From Neoceratodus forsteri (Eukaryota; Chordata; Ceratodontiformes; Ceratodontidae): DNA of 64,000 nt. This document shows positions 20,644 to 32,014 of this stretch, one piece after another (the first letter of the stretch is position 1; every line of letters begins with the position of its first letter). Location of the stretch: the NCBI GenBank assembly GCA_016271365.2, contig CM028129.1, forward strand, positions 457,760,501 to 457,824,500. Direction: 5' to 3'. The translations under genes were made by a program, and so were the position numbers. The notes below the pieces were generated by a model, which was not told the DNA's origin, made no database searches, and saw nothing but the letters and a program-made list of their open reading frames with translations.

Positions 20644-21462
20644 TTAAAGGGACACTGTCACCCCCTTTAGGCCTCAAAGTGTCTCTAGTTTAAAAAACAT
20701 GTTATGATCAGTCACATTCTGTAGAAATTGCTGCTGTTGCTGGTAGTTTGGTTCTGATTCTTTTTTTTTTCTTTTTAAAAGTGAAAAACAGACTTCCCAC
20801 CATACTGGTATTACCACACAAAACATATTTGTTTACAGTCCTTGATAAACTCCCACTGCATCTTTCCTGGACTTGGGAACACCCTTAACATAGTATAGCT
20901 GCTCATGTACTGGGAGGAGAGGAGAGGAGACTATTGCATCATGAGTTGCTGCACTGTTTGGGAGTGTCCCTAATGTTCTGGATATATGCAATAAAAGTAG
21001 ATCAAGGATTTGAAACAAAACAAGGTTGGGCAATTTATGACAAAGCTTTCTAGCTCTGTAATCCTAATAAATATTAAATTCTGAATGTATGTAACCTTCT
21101 GTAACCCTTTATTGCCTTTGTGTGTACTGAGTCTTGAATGTGCAGTATGTAACCCACTGTAACTTACTCTTGTTACTGAGTAAATGATGACTTTCTGCTA
21201 TGCCTCTGAGTAATTTAACCTGAGTCACCCCGGTAAAGGTACTTTTAATGTCAGTGGGCTCACAAGGTCAACAAGATTCAATAACTAAATTAATAAATTA
21301 ATAAATAAATATTTACACCATTAGCATGCATTTTAGTTCTACTAAGAAAGGATGCAAATAAAACAACCAGCAACATCAAGGACTTTTAGAGAAGGTAAGC
21401 AATCATAAAATGTGGGCTTCAGCTAGAAATATAATTGCAAAAAGGGTTGACAGTGTCCCTTT
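20644..21462. mobile_element. Non-autonomous DNA transposon with TTAAAGGGACACTGTCA ends (T2/Kolobok-like)
   Basis: TTAAAGGGACACTGTCA at 20644-20660 is matched in inverse by TGACAGTGTCCCTTT at 21448-21462, giving an element of about 819 bp. TTAAAGGRR termini with TTAA targets define T2-type elements of Xenopus (Kolobok superfamily), so this assignment fits, although the right TTAA has mutated to TTCA. The interior has no transposase frame, contains a taaattaataaattaataaa run near 21285-21310, and is otherwise featureless. Confidence 0.7.
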
Positions 21463-22842
21463 CAGTCCAGTTCTTGTGTCATTTTCTCCTAATCCCTGTC
21501 TCCCAGGACAGATTTGGAAACAAGCTGGTATCAGCTGAGTGTGCCTTCCTGATCCCTAAAAAGTCATATAAATAAAAATGTTTTCTGCAGTAGGAAAAGC
21601 CCATATACCTAAGGCAGTGTGCTCTGAAACAAACCAGCTCTTGCTTTGTTGCATCTGGCATACCCCAGTTTGACGGTTATGACCCCTCCCGGCTCATACC
21701 ACAGAGCTCCTGAATAGAAAATTCACCCTTACAAAAAAAAAAAGAAAGAAATATATGGCTTGATTAAAGGTGGCATGGATATATTATCCCGCACTGCTAA
21801 TATGATTTTCAAAATATCTCTCCCTCTCCATTTTGTTAACCTTGGATACATTCTTTCAGAGAAAATCAGATCTCTTCTTTGGGCAGAAGTCTGAAGTGAA
21901 CTTGAATCTGGGTTACAGAGTACTAACTATTGAATGATGGACTCTGAGTGGACTTGGCTGTCAGCTAGTAGGAGAAATCTGTCAAATTAATTTTAATCAG
22001 TCTTAGATTTGAATGATTACTTGTTTCCTTTCATTAATCATTTTCAATCTTCTGATATGCTTTGGCTGATATTTCCCTGTCAGAATTTATGTTTTTTGCT
22101 GCTAAACAATTTGCTTCCATTTTGGCTCTTCAGTGTTTCCTCGACATTCTGTGTTGTCACTGCATCAAACCTGTAAGTAAATCTTCAAGTAGAAGCTATA
22201 CTAGCTCCAGTTCCATAATTGTTTTATTTTTACTGGTATTTTAGTAAACTCTGTGGCTGTTTCTGATTTACACACAGCTAGTAAGTACCATTTTAGAACT
22301 GTATGAAGTAAACTATATTGTAATAAATTATAACAGTTTTTATTACACATGTGAAAAACTGAAATAAAATTTAAGTAGAGAAACAAACCAGAACTGTATG
22401 AATTAGCTTAAGTCCCTGTCAGCCACATATCTCTATTATAGAAGATGGATGCATTGTGGGAACAATGCAAGAGCTTAAGAAGGGCATAAAGTACATCATA
22501 TGGTTCCAAAATGGTACTTACCAGCAATGTGGAAATCAGAAACACTCAATGAGTTTATGAAAAGGCCAGTAAAGATGAATTAATAACAGAATATGAATTA
22601 GTATCTGAAATTCACTTTCTACAGAAACTATTATACAGGCTGACAGGTTAAATGCAGTTCTCCTTTAACTAATCAATGGTGAGGATATTTATTTAAAGAA
22701 TAGAACTGACAACTGGCAGCACATAATGTTCTGGAGAGCACAGGAACTAAAGTTATAAACAATAAGGGTTGTAAATGTAACACTCACGCAATAGTTTTAA
22801 AAAATAATGAAAATCATTTTCTGGATCAAAAGACCGTAGACA
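21463..22842. other. Unassigned AT-rich spacer
   Basis: An A-rich run at about 21734-21752 could be the tail of an unrecognised retroposon. No conserved frame or inverted repeat was seen in the remaining 1.3 kb. Confidence 0.5.
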
Positions 22843-24350
22843 TAGAATTTGCTGACAGAAGAGGACCACTTAGTTTATCCAGTCTGCCCAATTTTTTCTT
22901 GCCTATTCTGTTTCAGCAGACTCTAACAGGTCTTTGATGACTGTCCCACCGCCCTTTTTATTCACTAGTATCCCCCTATGTCTATGCCATAAATGTTTGA
23001 AAGCCCCCACAGTTTTTACTCCTAATACCTCTTGTGACAGGCTGTTACAGGCATCCACCATGCTTTCAGTGAAGCTGTATTTTCTTGCATTATTCTTAAA
23101 TTCTCCCCCTTCTAACTTTGTTGCATGCCCTCTTGTTCTGTTGCACGTTTTCATTTGAAATGGCTCCCCAGCTGTACCCTATTGACTCCTGTGAGGTACT
23201 TTTAGGTCTGTATTATGTCCCCCCTCTCTCTCCTCTCCACCAGGGGTATATATTAAGATTAAACAAAGGGTACATGTACATATACACCAGTGCAGGACCT
23301 GAGTGTGCATCAAAGGATTGCTGATCCCACAATCAGATGATCGTGGCTGCACTCCAGGGTTAGGTATTGACATTCATTCATTCATTCATTCATTCATTCA
23401 CTCACTCACTCACTCACTCACTCATTCATTCATTCATATTTTATTTATAAAGCACACTTTCTCATTTCAACTCAAGGCGCTGTACGTAAAACATTTCTAA
23501 AACATTTAAAATACATATCACAACAATAAATCATTAATCCTAATTTACTAAGTTAAGACAACTAAACTAGCTCAGAGAGAATGCCTGTTTAAACAAAAAG
23601 GCTTTAAGCGCCGTTAAAATGTAGGGATCTCTCGCATATGAGGAGGGAAGGAGTTCCATAGGATAGGAGCCATAAAAAAGAAAACACGGGTCCCCAGAAG
23701 ATTTAAGAAGCACCCTAGCAACCTCCAATAGTCCCTTGTCTGCTGAACCAAGGTGGTAGGAAGGGCACTAGGGTCATAGGAGGTCTTACAGGTAGCTGGG
23801 TTCCTGGCCATGCAGGGCCTTATAGGTCAGTCATAACAAAGAAACTTCATCCATGAAGCTGTAATGTAGTTCAGTTGTTTATTTAACAAATCCAGGTAGT
23901 ATTACAAAAGGCTGACAAATACAAGCCCTCATACAGACACCACTCCAGCTGCCCCAGTACTTGGCCAGATAAGTCTTCATCAGTGGGAGGGTGTCATGTC
24001 CTCTCTCCCTCCTCTAACCAGGGTGTACATATTGAAATCCCTCAGTCTCTCATCACATGGTTTCACATGCAACCCATGTACCATTTTAGTTGCTCTCTCC
24101 TGGACTGCTTCTACCCTGTCCCTCTATTTTCTGAGATGTGGCTTCCAGAACTGTACACAGTATTCAAGGTGTGGGCTCACAAATGATCTATATAGTGGTA
24201 TTATCACCTCCCTCCTTGTGCTTGTGATACCTCTTCCTATGCACCCCTGCAGTTTACTGTCTCTTTCCACTGCCTTGTCACACTGCCCTGCAATGTTGTG
24301 GTAATCAGATACTCTGACCCTGAGGTCCCCATCCTTCTTCAAGACTGACA
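22843..24350 (-). mobile_element. CR1-type LINE 3' part (copy E), minus strand, split by an L2-like tail
   Basis: The tail complement (ggaccacttagtttatccag tctgccc) lies at 22861-22890. The minus frame 22903-23154 encodes the RT C-terminus (NARKYSFTESMVDACNSLSQ). The second half, 23995-24350, encodes GCIGRGITSTRREVIIPLY and VSPHLEYCVQFWKPHLR, the same RT thumb region as in copies A and B. The 745 bases between (23251-23994) do not belong to CR1. 5'-truncated near 24350. Confidence 0.85.
23371..23990 (-). mobile_element. L2/Rex-type LINE 3' tail with ATTC/ACTC microsatellite
   Basis: On the minus strand, frame 23614-23811 encodes FFFMAPILWNSFPPHMREI, the conserved C-terminal block of L2- and Rex-type RTs, followed by an LF-KQAF-like segment. 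A non-coding tail then reads as the complement of caaggcgctgtacgtaaaac and ttatttataaagcac, a common tail pattern of these LINEs. It ends in a tetranucleotide run (cattcatt, then cactcact, 23371-23436), which is the LINE's own 3' microsatellite. Upstream limits within 23830-23994 are unclear. Confidence 0.75.
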
Positions 24351-24425
24351 GAATAATGCTAGACTAAAACATATTAGAATAATAGATATAACTGATGAGA
24401 GATATAAAAGGATATTTAAAGATAT

Positions 24426-24873
24426 ATATATATATTTTTAATATAGGTATTTGGTCCCTGTCACCTCCTCCCACCAACTGGTGATGGGGACACATAGTTA
24501 CTTTTTTCTGGTTTTCTCCCCAGTCCCGCTAAGGCCCCAGCACACAGCCGTGCATACATGTGGAGGCATGCTATGCATCCCATTGTGCCAGCTCAGCCCC
24601 TTCCACCTCCCATAACTATTTGCTACCCCCTCTCTGCCTGTGGTATCCACCGGACTTCCACCTGGTAGGAGCGGAGCTATGTTGGGGGTGCCAACCCACC
24701 CTCACCACCCTCGGTAGAGAAGAGCTGCCCATTGGTATGCTCAATCCTGCTCTGTCCTCCCCCCCATGCTGGCACCCTGATGACCCGAGATCGTTCCTGA
24801 ACCCAGGTCACCAGCGTAGCGTGAGGTAAAGCATCCAGCACCTCAATCCTCAGCACCACCGGGCCAGCATTTG
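24426..24873 (-). mobile_element. tRNA-derived SINE, minus strand
   Basis: Read on the minus strand, it begins near gggcccggtggtgctgaggat-like sequence with an A-box-like tggtgctgagg and then a B-box, ggtgacctgggttcaggaac, at the usual tRNA spacing plus an insertion. Downstream words gattgagca, ggacagagc and gaaaaccagaaaaaag recur in the same order in the plus-strand copy at 53395-53901. AAGATAT at 24419-24425 and 24874-24880 is a likely target duplication. The 3' end is AT-rich. Confidence 0.72.
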
Positions 24874-24884
24874 AAGATATTTTA

Positions 24885-26140
24885 AATCATGCCCTATGAT
24901 ACTGTGGACCACATCATGTTGCTGTATCGCCTTAGAGAGTGGTGTGGATTCGCCGGTGTTGTCATCAACTAGTCTGAGTCCTTTCTCTCAGGCAGGAGGC
25001 AAAGGGTGGTGATGGGGAAATTTTACTCCTCCCCCTGTCTCTTACCTGTGGAGTCCCTCAAGGTTTGATCCTGTTACCGATGTTGTTCTTGGCAGACATG
25101 CTGCCCCTGGGGAGGATCATCAGACAGCACAGTTTGAGTTTTCACTGCTATGCAGATGATACTCAGCTGTGCTTGTCTTTTGTACCATGGACAAGCGGTG
25201 CTGTCGAAGTGCTGAATAAATGCCTCACCAAGATCCAGGCCTGGATGAGCTCTAACTGGCTGAGGCTCAACCCTGGCAAGACAGAGGTACTAGTGATTGA
25301 GCCTTGCTGTGGGCAGATCGAGAGCACTTTTGGGATGACAACAGGCCTAGTCCTGGGGTCAGCACCATTGATGGTGTCCTGTAGGGTGCAAAATCTGGGT
25401 GTGATCTTTGATGACAGGCTAACATTTGACGCTCAGATATCGGCTGTCATCAAAATAGTTTTTACCATCTGAAGAACATTGCTTAGATTAAGCCACTAAT
25501 TCTGCCTGAGGACTTGCCATCACTGGTACATGCCTTTGTAACTTAGAGGCTCAACTACTGCAATGCTCTATATGTTGGGGTCAGTGGGAGGAACCTCCTC
25601 CGGCTGCAGCTAGTGCAGAATGCAGTGGCCAGGCTGCTGATAGGATTACCCAGATTCTGTCATGTGACCACGGTCCTGCGGGGTCTGCTCTGGCTGTCAG
25701 TCAGGTGGCGGGTTCTCTTCAAGGTGGGCTTGCTTACCTACAAGGTCCTATACAAACTGGGCCTTGGTTACCTGTCAGACCTCCTTACTCTAGCCATTCA
25801 GGCTCGCTTCCTCCATTCCTCCACACAGAGCCTCCTTGCGGTTCCGAGGACTGGGCCGAAAACTTCAGGTGATCATTCATTCGGGGTGGCTGACCCAGTC
25901 CTCTAGAATTCGCACCCAAGATCTTTGAGGGAGGCTCCTACGGTGGAGACATTCAGGAAGGGCCTGAAGACTCATCTATTTAAGCTAGCATATACTGATG
26001 ATATTTCTTAATGCTGCTTAAGTTTCTGACTTTTATTGTCTGTTCTGTGATTTTATTATGACCCTGGAAATTTTATGTACAGCACCCAGAGCCTCCTGGA
26101 TTGGGCGCCTAAAAATAAATCTTTACTTACTTACTTGCCA
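24885..26140 (+). mobile_element. L2-type LINE fragment, RT and 3' tail
   Basis: RT coding begins with an FDTVDH-like block near 24895 and continues to a C-terminal region. The tail tgtacagcacccagagcctc (26075-26094), gggcgcctaaaaataaat and a terminal ttacttacttac run (about 26128-26140) are characteristic of vertebrate L2 3' ends. 5'-truncated; the truncation point abuts the minus-strand SINE. Confidence 0.85.
24890..25995 (+). pseudogene. L2 reverse transcriptase remnant
   Basis: 25065-25472 encodes LSFHCYADDTQLCLSFV with an intact YADD box, then WMSSNWLRLNPGKTEVLVI and the VQNLGVIFDDRLTFDAQIS motif, the hallmark L2 thumb region. A stop near 25470 separates it from 25500-25906 (LRLQLVQNAVARLLIGLP, then LLTYKVLYKLGLGYLSDLL). 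The start is damaged: an in-frame stop lies at about 24970 and a frameshift near 25060. Function would be reverse transcription; inactive. Confidence 0.85.
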
Positions 26141-26574
26141 TTGCCTTTAAGTATGCCAGTATGCTTTAGTTCCAGGTGATAACTTCATGTTATAAATAAG
26201 GGCAGTGAGAATAAAACAACATGCTGGTTGCAGAGATCCTAAAAGTGTTATGTTATTGGCAAGGAACCACCATGATCTGAAACACTGTAACTATAAGAAC
26301 AGGATAAACCCTCTTGTTATAAATTTTGAATATATCCCATTTCAATAATAGTGTTCAGGCACTGCAAGGGATTGGATTTAATTTACTCATACCCTAGACG
26401 CATAAGGTAGTCAGTTGTATCTTGCACATCATTGCAATCCAAGGGGCTGATTAGTTCACATTATAAAATGGTATCTGGTAATTCTGCCTCCTCTTTGGTC
26501 ATGATCCTATCACATGGTGCTACTTTATCTTCGGATATCTCCCTGCTAGAATTAGTGTAACCTTTTCAGGTCAA
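26141..26574. other. Unassigned spacer
   Basis: No recognisable gene or repeat; it leads directly into the first minisatellite block. Confidence 0.5.
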
Positions 26575-26665
26575 AAGGTCACAGTATAACCATTTCAGGT
26601 CACAATATAACCATTCCAGGTAACAATATAAACATTCCAGGTCACAGTATAACCATTTAAAGTGA
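26575..26665 (+). repeat. 21-bp minisatellite, first block
   Basis: Four to five units of the type cacagtataaccattccagg, with variants, separated by about 1.1 kb from the main array of the same unit at 27760. Confidence 0.85.
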
Positions 26666-26679
26666 TTTAGTCACATTCT

Positions 26680-27083
26680 GCAAATGCCTGTTTCACATAG
26701 TATGCCATTGCCACCCATGCTTCAGATGTTGAAATTGCAATTTGTTTTTAAAAAAATCTGTCATAGTCATTTTTTTGTATGTTTTTGTTTCTGCCCACCC
26801 TCCAGTTTCTGTGTACGACCATACCCCCAAAATGATGTAATGCAAGGGAACTATCAATGTTTTACATACAACAAGGAATTGTGGGTAAATTATAAAGTTG
26901 ATTTAAATGTTTGTTACTCAGATTTGCAGTCCCTTATTTTGGTAGTGGGGACTGCAGAATAGCACCTGATATGTAGACATATAACCTAGTTCTAGAGAAG
27001 CTTGAAGAATCTAAGTATGTGTGCACATGGGCAGACTAGGCAGGCCATAGACCCTTTATCTGTTGTCAACATCTTTGTATCTA

Positions 27084-27115
<32 letters not shown>

Positions 27116-27750
27116 ACAAGGCATTGTGGATACAATACATAGTTGACATTTCTGCCTCCCTTATCAAAAATGCAGTCTCCTATGTCGGTAGTGTTTACAG
27201 CAGTACAGTCTGTAGAAGAGTTTGTGGAAAACTGTTTTTGTGATGCAGATAGGCCAAAAAGGTAATTTGCCAGTCTGTGTAGATAAATGTTGTTGGAATT
27301 TTTCTGCCTGCTGGTGAAGTGACAGGTCTGAAGTGGCAGCTCCTGTCAGAATGTGGGAGCATGCTGATACTTTTCTATGTGGATGTTATAGGGCCTAAAT
27401 GACTGTAAGTAGTTCAGGAGTATAATTATGAGTCATATGACTTTTCTTTAACTTTCGTGTCCAGCTTCTGCTAGGAGTCCAAAATTGTGAAAGAAAAAGG
27501 ATGCCTGCAATACCAAGACTGACCAACAGAGGTCTCTCTTTCAACACAGTGCTTAAAACTTTGTTTCCCTTGCATGATGCCATGGTTGGGGCTTGCAGCA
27601 CTGAAGAAAAAGGGGCAGGGTTATGCAAATGAAGCAGAGCACGGACATAAAAATTTTTTTTTAATGGACAACAACACTTTTTGGCATTTTGAATGGTAGG
27701 TGATTGGTTCACAACTCCTACAGGTTTCTACTCCAATTTGCTATGGCAAA
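26680..27750. other. Segment between minisatellite blocks, with internal duplication and CR1 tail
   Basis: 26867-26960 (acaaggaattgtgg, gttga, gcagtcccttattttggtag) resembles 27115-27205 (acaaggcattgtgg, gttga, gcagtctcctatgtcggtag) at an offset of about 248 bp, an old duplication. Between these lie a CR1 3' tail (gggcagactaggcaggccat, 27029-27083, plus strand) and an (AT)n run at 27089-27115. The remainder has an A/T tract near 27650 and no coding homology. Confidence 0.55.
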
Positions 27751-27759
27751 CATGACAAA

Positions 27760-28690
27760 ATCACTTTAAGGTAACCGTATAACTGCTTCAGGTTAAAAAG
27801 ATCACATTGTGTAAAACCATTTTTAATAACAGTATAATAATTCTAGGTTACAGTATAACCATTTCAGGTACCATTACAACCATTCCAGGTCATACTGTTC
27901 ACAGTATAACTATTTCAGGTCACAGTATATCCGTTCCAGGTTAAAAAGGTGACGGTATAACCATTTTAGGTCACAATATAACCATTTCCAGTCACAGTAT
28001 AACCATTCCAGGTCAAAAATGATACAACACAACCATTCCAGGTCACAGTATAACCATTTCAGGTAACATCACCATTACAGGTCAAAAACATCATGGTATA
28101 ACCATTTCAGGTCAAGGAATAACCATTCCAGATTCACAGTAGCACAATACAACCATGTCAGGTCACAGTATAACCATTCCAGGTCACAAAGGTGACAGTA
28201 TAAATATTTCTGGTCATGGTATAACAATTTCAGGTAACAGTACAGTTATTCCGAGTCACAGTATAACCATTACAGGTAACATTATAACCCTTCCAGGTCA
28301 AAAAGGTCATAGTATAACGATTCTAGGTCACAGTATAATTAAACTATTCCAGGTCAAATATGTCACAGTACCATCTCAGGTCACACAATACAGTATAACT
28401 ATTCCAGGTCACAGTATAACCATTTCAGATCAAAGAGGTCACAGTATAATCATTCCAGGACACAGTATAACAATTCATTTCAGATCAAAAAAGGTCACAA
28501 TGTCACAGTACAATTGTTCCATGACACAGTAATAACATTTTGGTTTGAAAAAGTCACAGCATAACACTTCACTTCACAATATAACAATGTTAGGTCACAC
28601 AGATCACAGTATAACCATTCCAGGTCACAGTATAACTGCTTCGCTTCACAGTATGACTATTCCAGGTCAAAAGGTCACAATGGAAATGAT
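27760..28690 (+). repeat. 21-bp minisatellite, main array
   Basis: The unit is near gtcacagtataaccattccag, repeated some 35-40 times with variants; some copies carry an additional aaaaaggtc giving a 30-bp unit. Because 21 is a multiple of three, an open frame of 125 codons (28155-28532) encodes a heptad-like SITIPGH repeat, and a second lies at 28545-28769. Nothing marks these as real proteins: no promoter or homology, and the frame breaks elsewhere in the array. Confidence 0.9.
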
Positions 28691-29372
28691 ACACAACCAC
28701 ATGAAAAAGCTAAATGTGACCAACCCCCACCTACATGTCAAAGAAAAATACTGTACCCACCTACAATAAAATGCAAAACAAATCTAGTAAAAAAGAAAAC
28801 TTGCCTCACCTTTTCAATGAGCTGTAAACTTTCAGAAACCTAGCCAGAACAGTCTAAAATGGAAGACTTACCTAATGACACCCACAAGACAAAAATCAAC
28901 TCCCTAATTGTTTTTGCAAAGCTACACACCAAGAAATAAAACCATAATAACAATGAAAATGAAAGTCATCGGCCACAAAAGCTGCAGAATACACTGCAAA
29001 GAAGTGAAAACTAAACACAAATGTAACACATCAAACAACTAAATAAAAACACACTAATATGCTTTCTCCATGTCTTCCTTATGTTGTTTTAAAGACTTCT
29101 GTACCCCAACCCACAAAAAAAAAGCTTTGCAAAGAAGTTAAAATTACAGAAATTGGATTACTGAAAACTGCCAAAATACATCTACAGATATTATTACCTT
29201 CATGCTTAATGGAATAGCTGGCTTCAAAAAGAGGCTCCTGATATGAATATGAATTAAGCTCTCACTACTCATTTGAAAGAGTTTTTAAAATGACAGTGAC
29301 AGAACCATGCAAAAATGCTGTCACTGAAACTGTTCTTAAAACATCCTAATTCATTTAAGCAATAACGCAAAA
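28691..29372. other. Unassigned A-rich spacer
   Basis: A-rich plus strand with no element recognised. A small inverted repeat, cagtgacag...ctgtcactg, lies at about 29295-29328. Confidence 0.5.
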
Positions 29373-29443
29373 CAAGCAAATCAGCTGCCCATCACTAGAT
29401 ACAAAACAAGAACTCCATTAGGAGATGACAAAATAAATATTTA
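29373..29443. repeat. Left part of a foldback element split by the Gypsy insertion
   Basis: caagcaaatcagctgccc, atcactagatacaaaac and taggagatgacaaaataaat are the inverse of 44820-44901 (attttatcatctcctaac, ttttgtatctagtgacgggc, agctgctttgcttg). Joined across the 29444-44743 insertion, the two parts form a roughly 229-bp palindromic element with its loop near 44772-44797. Confidence 0.85.
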
Positions 29444-30940
29444 TGTAACCTCCCCCCTCGATAATCCCATTCACCTGGGCTGCCCCGGTGGTCTCGGGGG
29501 CTCAGCAGTACCTCCCAGAGGGGCCGGGCCTGAGTCCTTACCGATAGTTTCTGTGGTGCCTTAGTGCCTCCACCTGGGGCCCCTGTGTCACCTCCTGTGG
29601 CTAGAACAGGTTAGAATCTTTCCCCAGGATAAGTAATGGTCTTCCCTCTAATGACTGCCTCTGATGACCCCCCCCCCAGACCCACAATCACTCCCCTCAA
29701 TGGTTTTACACACTCAGCAAGTGAAACAGATGAACAATAAATATCCAGTTTATTACTACAAGCTAATACAAAGGAGGTGGGTGCTACTCCTCCAAAACCT
29801 TCTGGTTACCAAACATTCACTTATCCCCTTCCCCCTTTCCCTGGGTGTACCCAGATCAGTTACAGTTAGTGGGTACCTCACGGTCCCTTAGTCTGCAGGC
29901 CTGCTGTTTACCATTGGGGCCCTTACACACTCGCACAGGTTCCAAGAAAAACAAAGATAAACTGGTGTAGAGGACGGTTCCCTCCTGACCCTCATGGCAC
30001 AGAAAACAGTGGTCTCCCCTGAGCTGTAGCTCAGGGTACTTACAGTGCCCGGAGAGGGCAATGACCCCTGCAGTCCACAGCACATCGTCTCCCATGAAAT
30101 GGGTGGCATAGTTCTTCGCCTGCCTGGCCTTTCCAGCTTTGCCCACAGGCCTTTGCATATGGCTTTCACCAGGCAGGCCTGTTCATCCTTCTTTCTACGA
30201 TTCCTCTGATCTTTGCAATGGGGGGGGGGCACAGCAGTTCAACTCCCCCTGGTGCCTATTTAGTCTTCCCGGCTTCTCCCCTGGCAAGAAGATCTGTTCC
30301 TGATGCATCAGCCACCCAGATGCTCCAGACTGGAGGTCGCAATACCTTCAGGCCAAACAGTCTGCCCCAGTACTTTTGATCAACCAACCTCAGGGGTCCT
30401 CCTGCACAGCCCCAGTGGCTGTCTGACTCCTTCCTGTTCTTTATGCTGGAAAGGGGGAGAGAGAGGGTGGAGAGAGATGCATCCCCAGAGCCTTTGCCAG
30501 GCAAACCCACCAAAACAACTCTCTTGTTTCCTTTGGGGAGCCTCTGGGATTCCCTTTCCACCTGCTCCTCTACCATGCTCTCCTCTCTCTCTCAATTTCT
30601 TCCTCTCTTTTCCCCCAGCTCTGCCTTTCTCCACCCCTTTCTTCTTCCTGCCATGGGGAAGGGGTAGCCAAAGCCTCCCTGCCTGCAGGCAGTCTTCCTC
30701 CTCTCTTGCTTTTTGGAGCGGGGAGGGGTAGAGCTGCCTTTTCTCTTTGTAGGAACCCATAACAAGTAGCATGCACTTTTCTAGCTAGACACCTGATTCC
30801 TAACTAGCACCAACAATAATCACAGTCACAGCTAGGCTTGCATCAGGTCCAGCCACATCAACGGACCAGGCATGAGTACTTCCAGGACAGCGGGAGCCCT
30901 CCGCCCACCTTGCATAAGCGCCAGGCTGGGGGGCCTTACA
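29444..30940 (-). repeat. 3' LTR of the minus-strand Gypsy element
   Basis: About 1,497 bp, matching the right LTR over its length with scattered differences (roughly 90 percent by eye). On the minus strand it starts TGTAAGG and ends GGTTACA. A polyadenylation-type signal gtaataaactgg lies at about 29746-29757 (minus strand). Adjacent internal sequence on the minus strand (caggggagtg before TGTAAGG) is a plausible polypurine tract. Proline-rich open frames in 30250-30780 result from a C-rich composition and are not genes. Confidence 0.9.
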
Positions 30941-32014
30941 CACTCCCCTGACAGGAAACTTGGCATCCTGACAAGTCCCTCTGGGAAACCCATGACCAAC
31001 AATAGGCACTTTACTGACTTTACCCATGATCTCTAACTAGTACCAGCAACCATCAGATCCACAAATGAGCTCAGATAGGTTGGATCATGGTAGCATACTA
31101 TATGTGGGTAAGAGGGGGTGGGCACCTACATGCCACCACTACTCCCTTAGAGCAACACACCAGAGGATGGACAACTGGCACCACAGGCTGGAAGAGAACA
31201 TCAAGGGGCATATTTGAGGGCTCACCTAGGGATTCGTACGTGAGCTTCATGGTGGGCCTGGGGGGCCAGCCTGATCTGTGGGGCAAGGCATCGGCAGGCA
31301 CCGGGACCAGGGTAGGGGATCAGTCAGTCTGGTAAGGCCATGGTCCGTAATCCCCCCCCAGCAATCCCTGTACTTCTACACTGTCAGGGATTGGGTTCAG
31401 AACCTGGGCAGAGTCTGTAACAGCAGGTGACTCGGTATCTCGTGGAGGCAGGCACACCGTGGGATCCCCTTGCCTCCCCAAAACCCGGTATGACCTGGAT
31501 GCCGGGACCGGGCCTCAGGGGCAAAGGGTGGGGCCTTGGGGTCTAGGTAGGTCAGGAGTTCCAAGTGGCTGGAGCTGGTGGAGGAGGAAGGGGTTCCACA
31601 GAACCCTTCCTAGCAGGGGAGGGAGCTGTCAGGCTCCGTTCCCCACTGTGGACAAAAGGAGTCCCCCTCCTCCCCCTTGCTCACTTCACTGGAGGAGTCA
31701 TGGGGCCCCACGGAGGGCTGTTGGGCATCCGAAGCAAGGTCCATGGTGGAGTGTCCCAGGGTAGGGGAAACCCCACCCCCGCAACTTACGCATCCCTTGG
31801 GTAAAGGGGCACCTTGCCATTGGTGGGTTGGACTCCGAGGCTGGGGTAGGCATGCTCTCCTCTGTGGGGAGCAGGTGATTTCAATGTACTGTTTTCTTGA
31901 GCTCCCGGCCATGCTTCTGCTTAATATGGTATACTGGCAGGTCATTCAGTTTCTCCACCACTAGATAACCATCCAGGGCCCACCGGTCCTAGATCTTGTG
32001 CTTACCCTGGAACC
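30941..32014 (-). other. Gypsy internal 3' region between integrase and 3' LTR
   Basis: About 1 kb, G-rich on the plus strand, without pol homology. Near 31880-31960 the minus strand still encodes integrase tail remnants resembling PVYHIKQKHG and a NHLLP-type block, so the integrase C-terminus probably extends to about 31880. I see no envelope-like frame; open frames in 31087-31800 are compositional. Confidence 0.6.

Noticed and set aside
26575..28690. CRISPR array
   Set aside because: Units abut without unique spacers of constant length, and the context is vertebrate retroelement DNA.
28155..28769. Real protein with SITIPGH repeats
   Set aside because: The frame is explained by a 21-bp minisatellite whose unit is a multiple of three; no homology or gene signals.
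30250..30780. Proline-rich or serine-rich proteins
   Set aside because: They fall inside the Gypsy LTR on both strands and the same composition recurs in the other LTR at 44030-44570.
31087..31804. Envelope gene downstream of integrase in the second Gypsy element
   Set aside because: The open frames are on the wrong strand or lack signal peptide, cleavage site or membrane segment; composition explains them.
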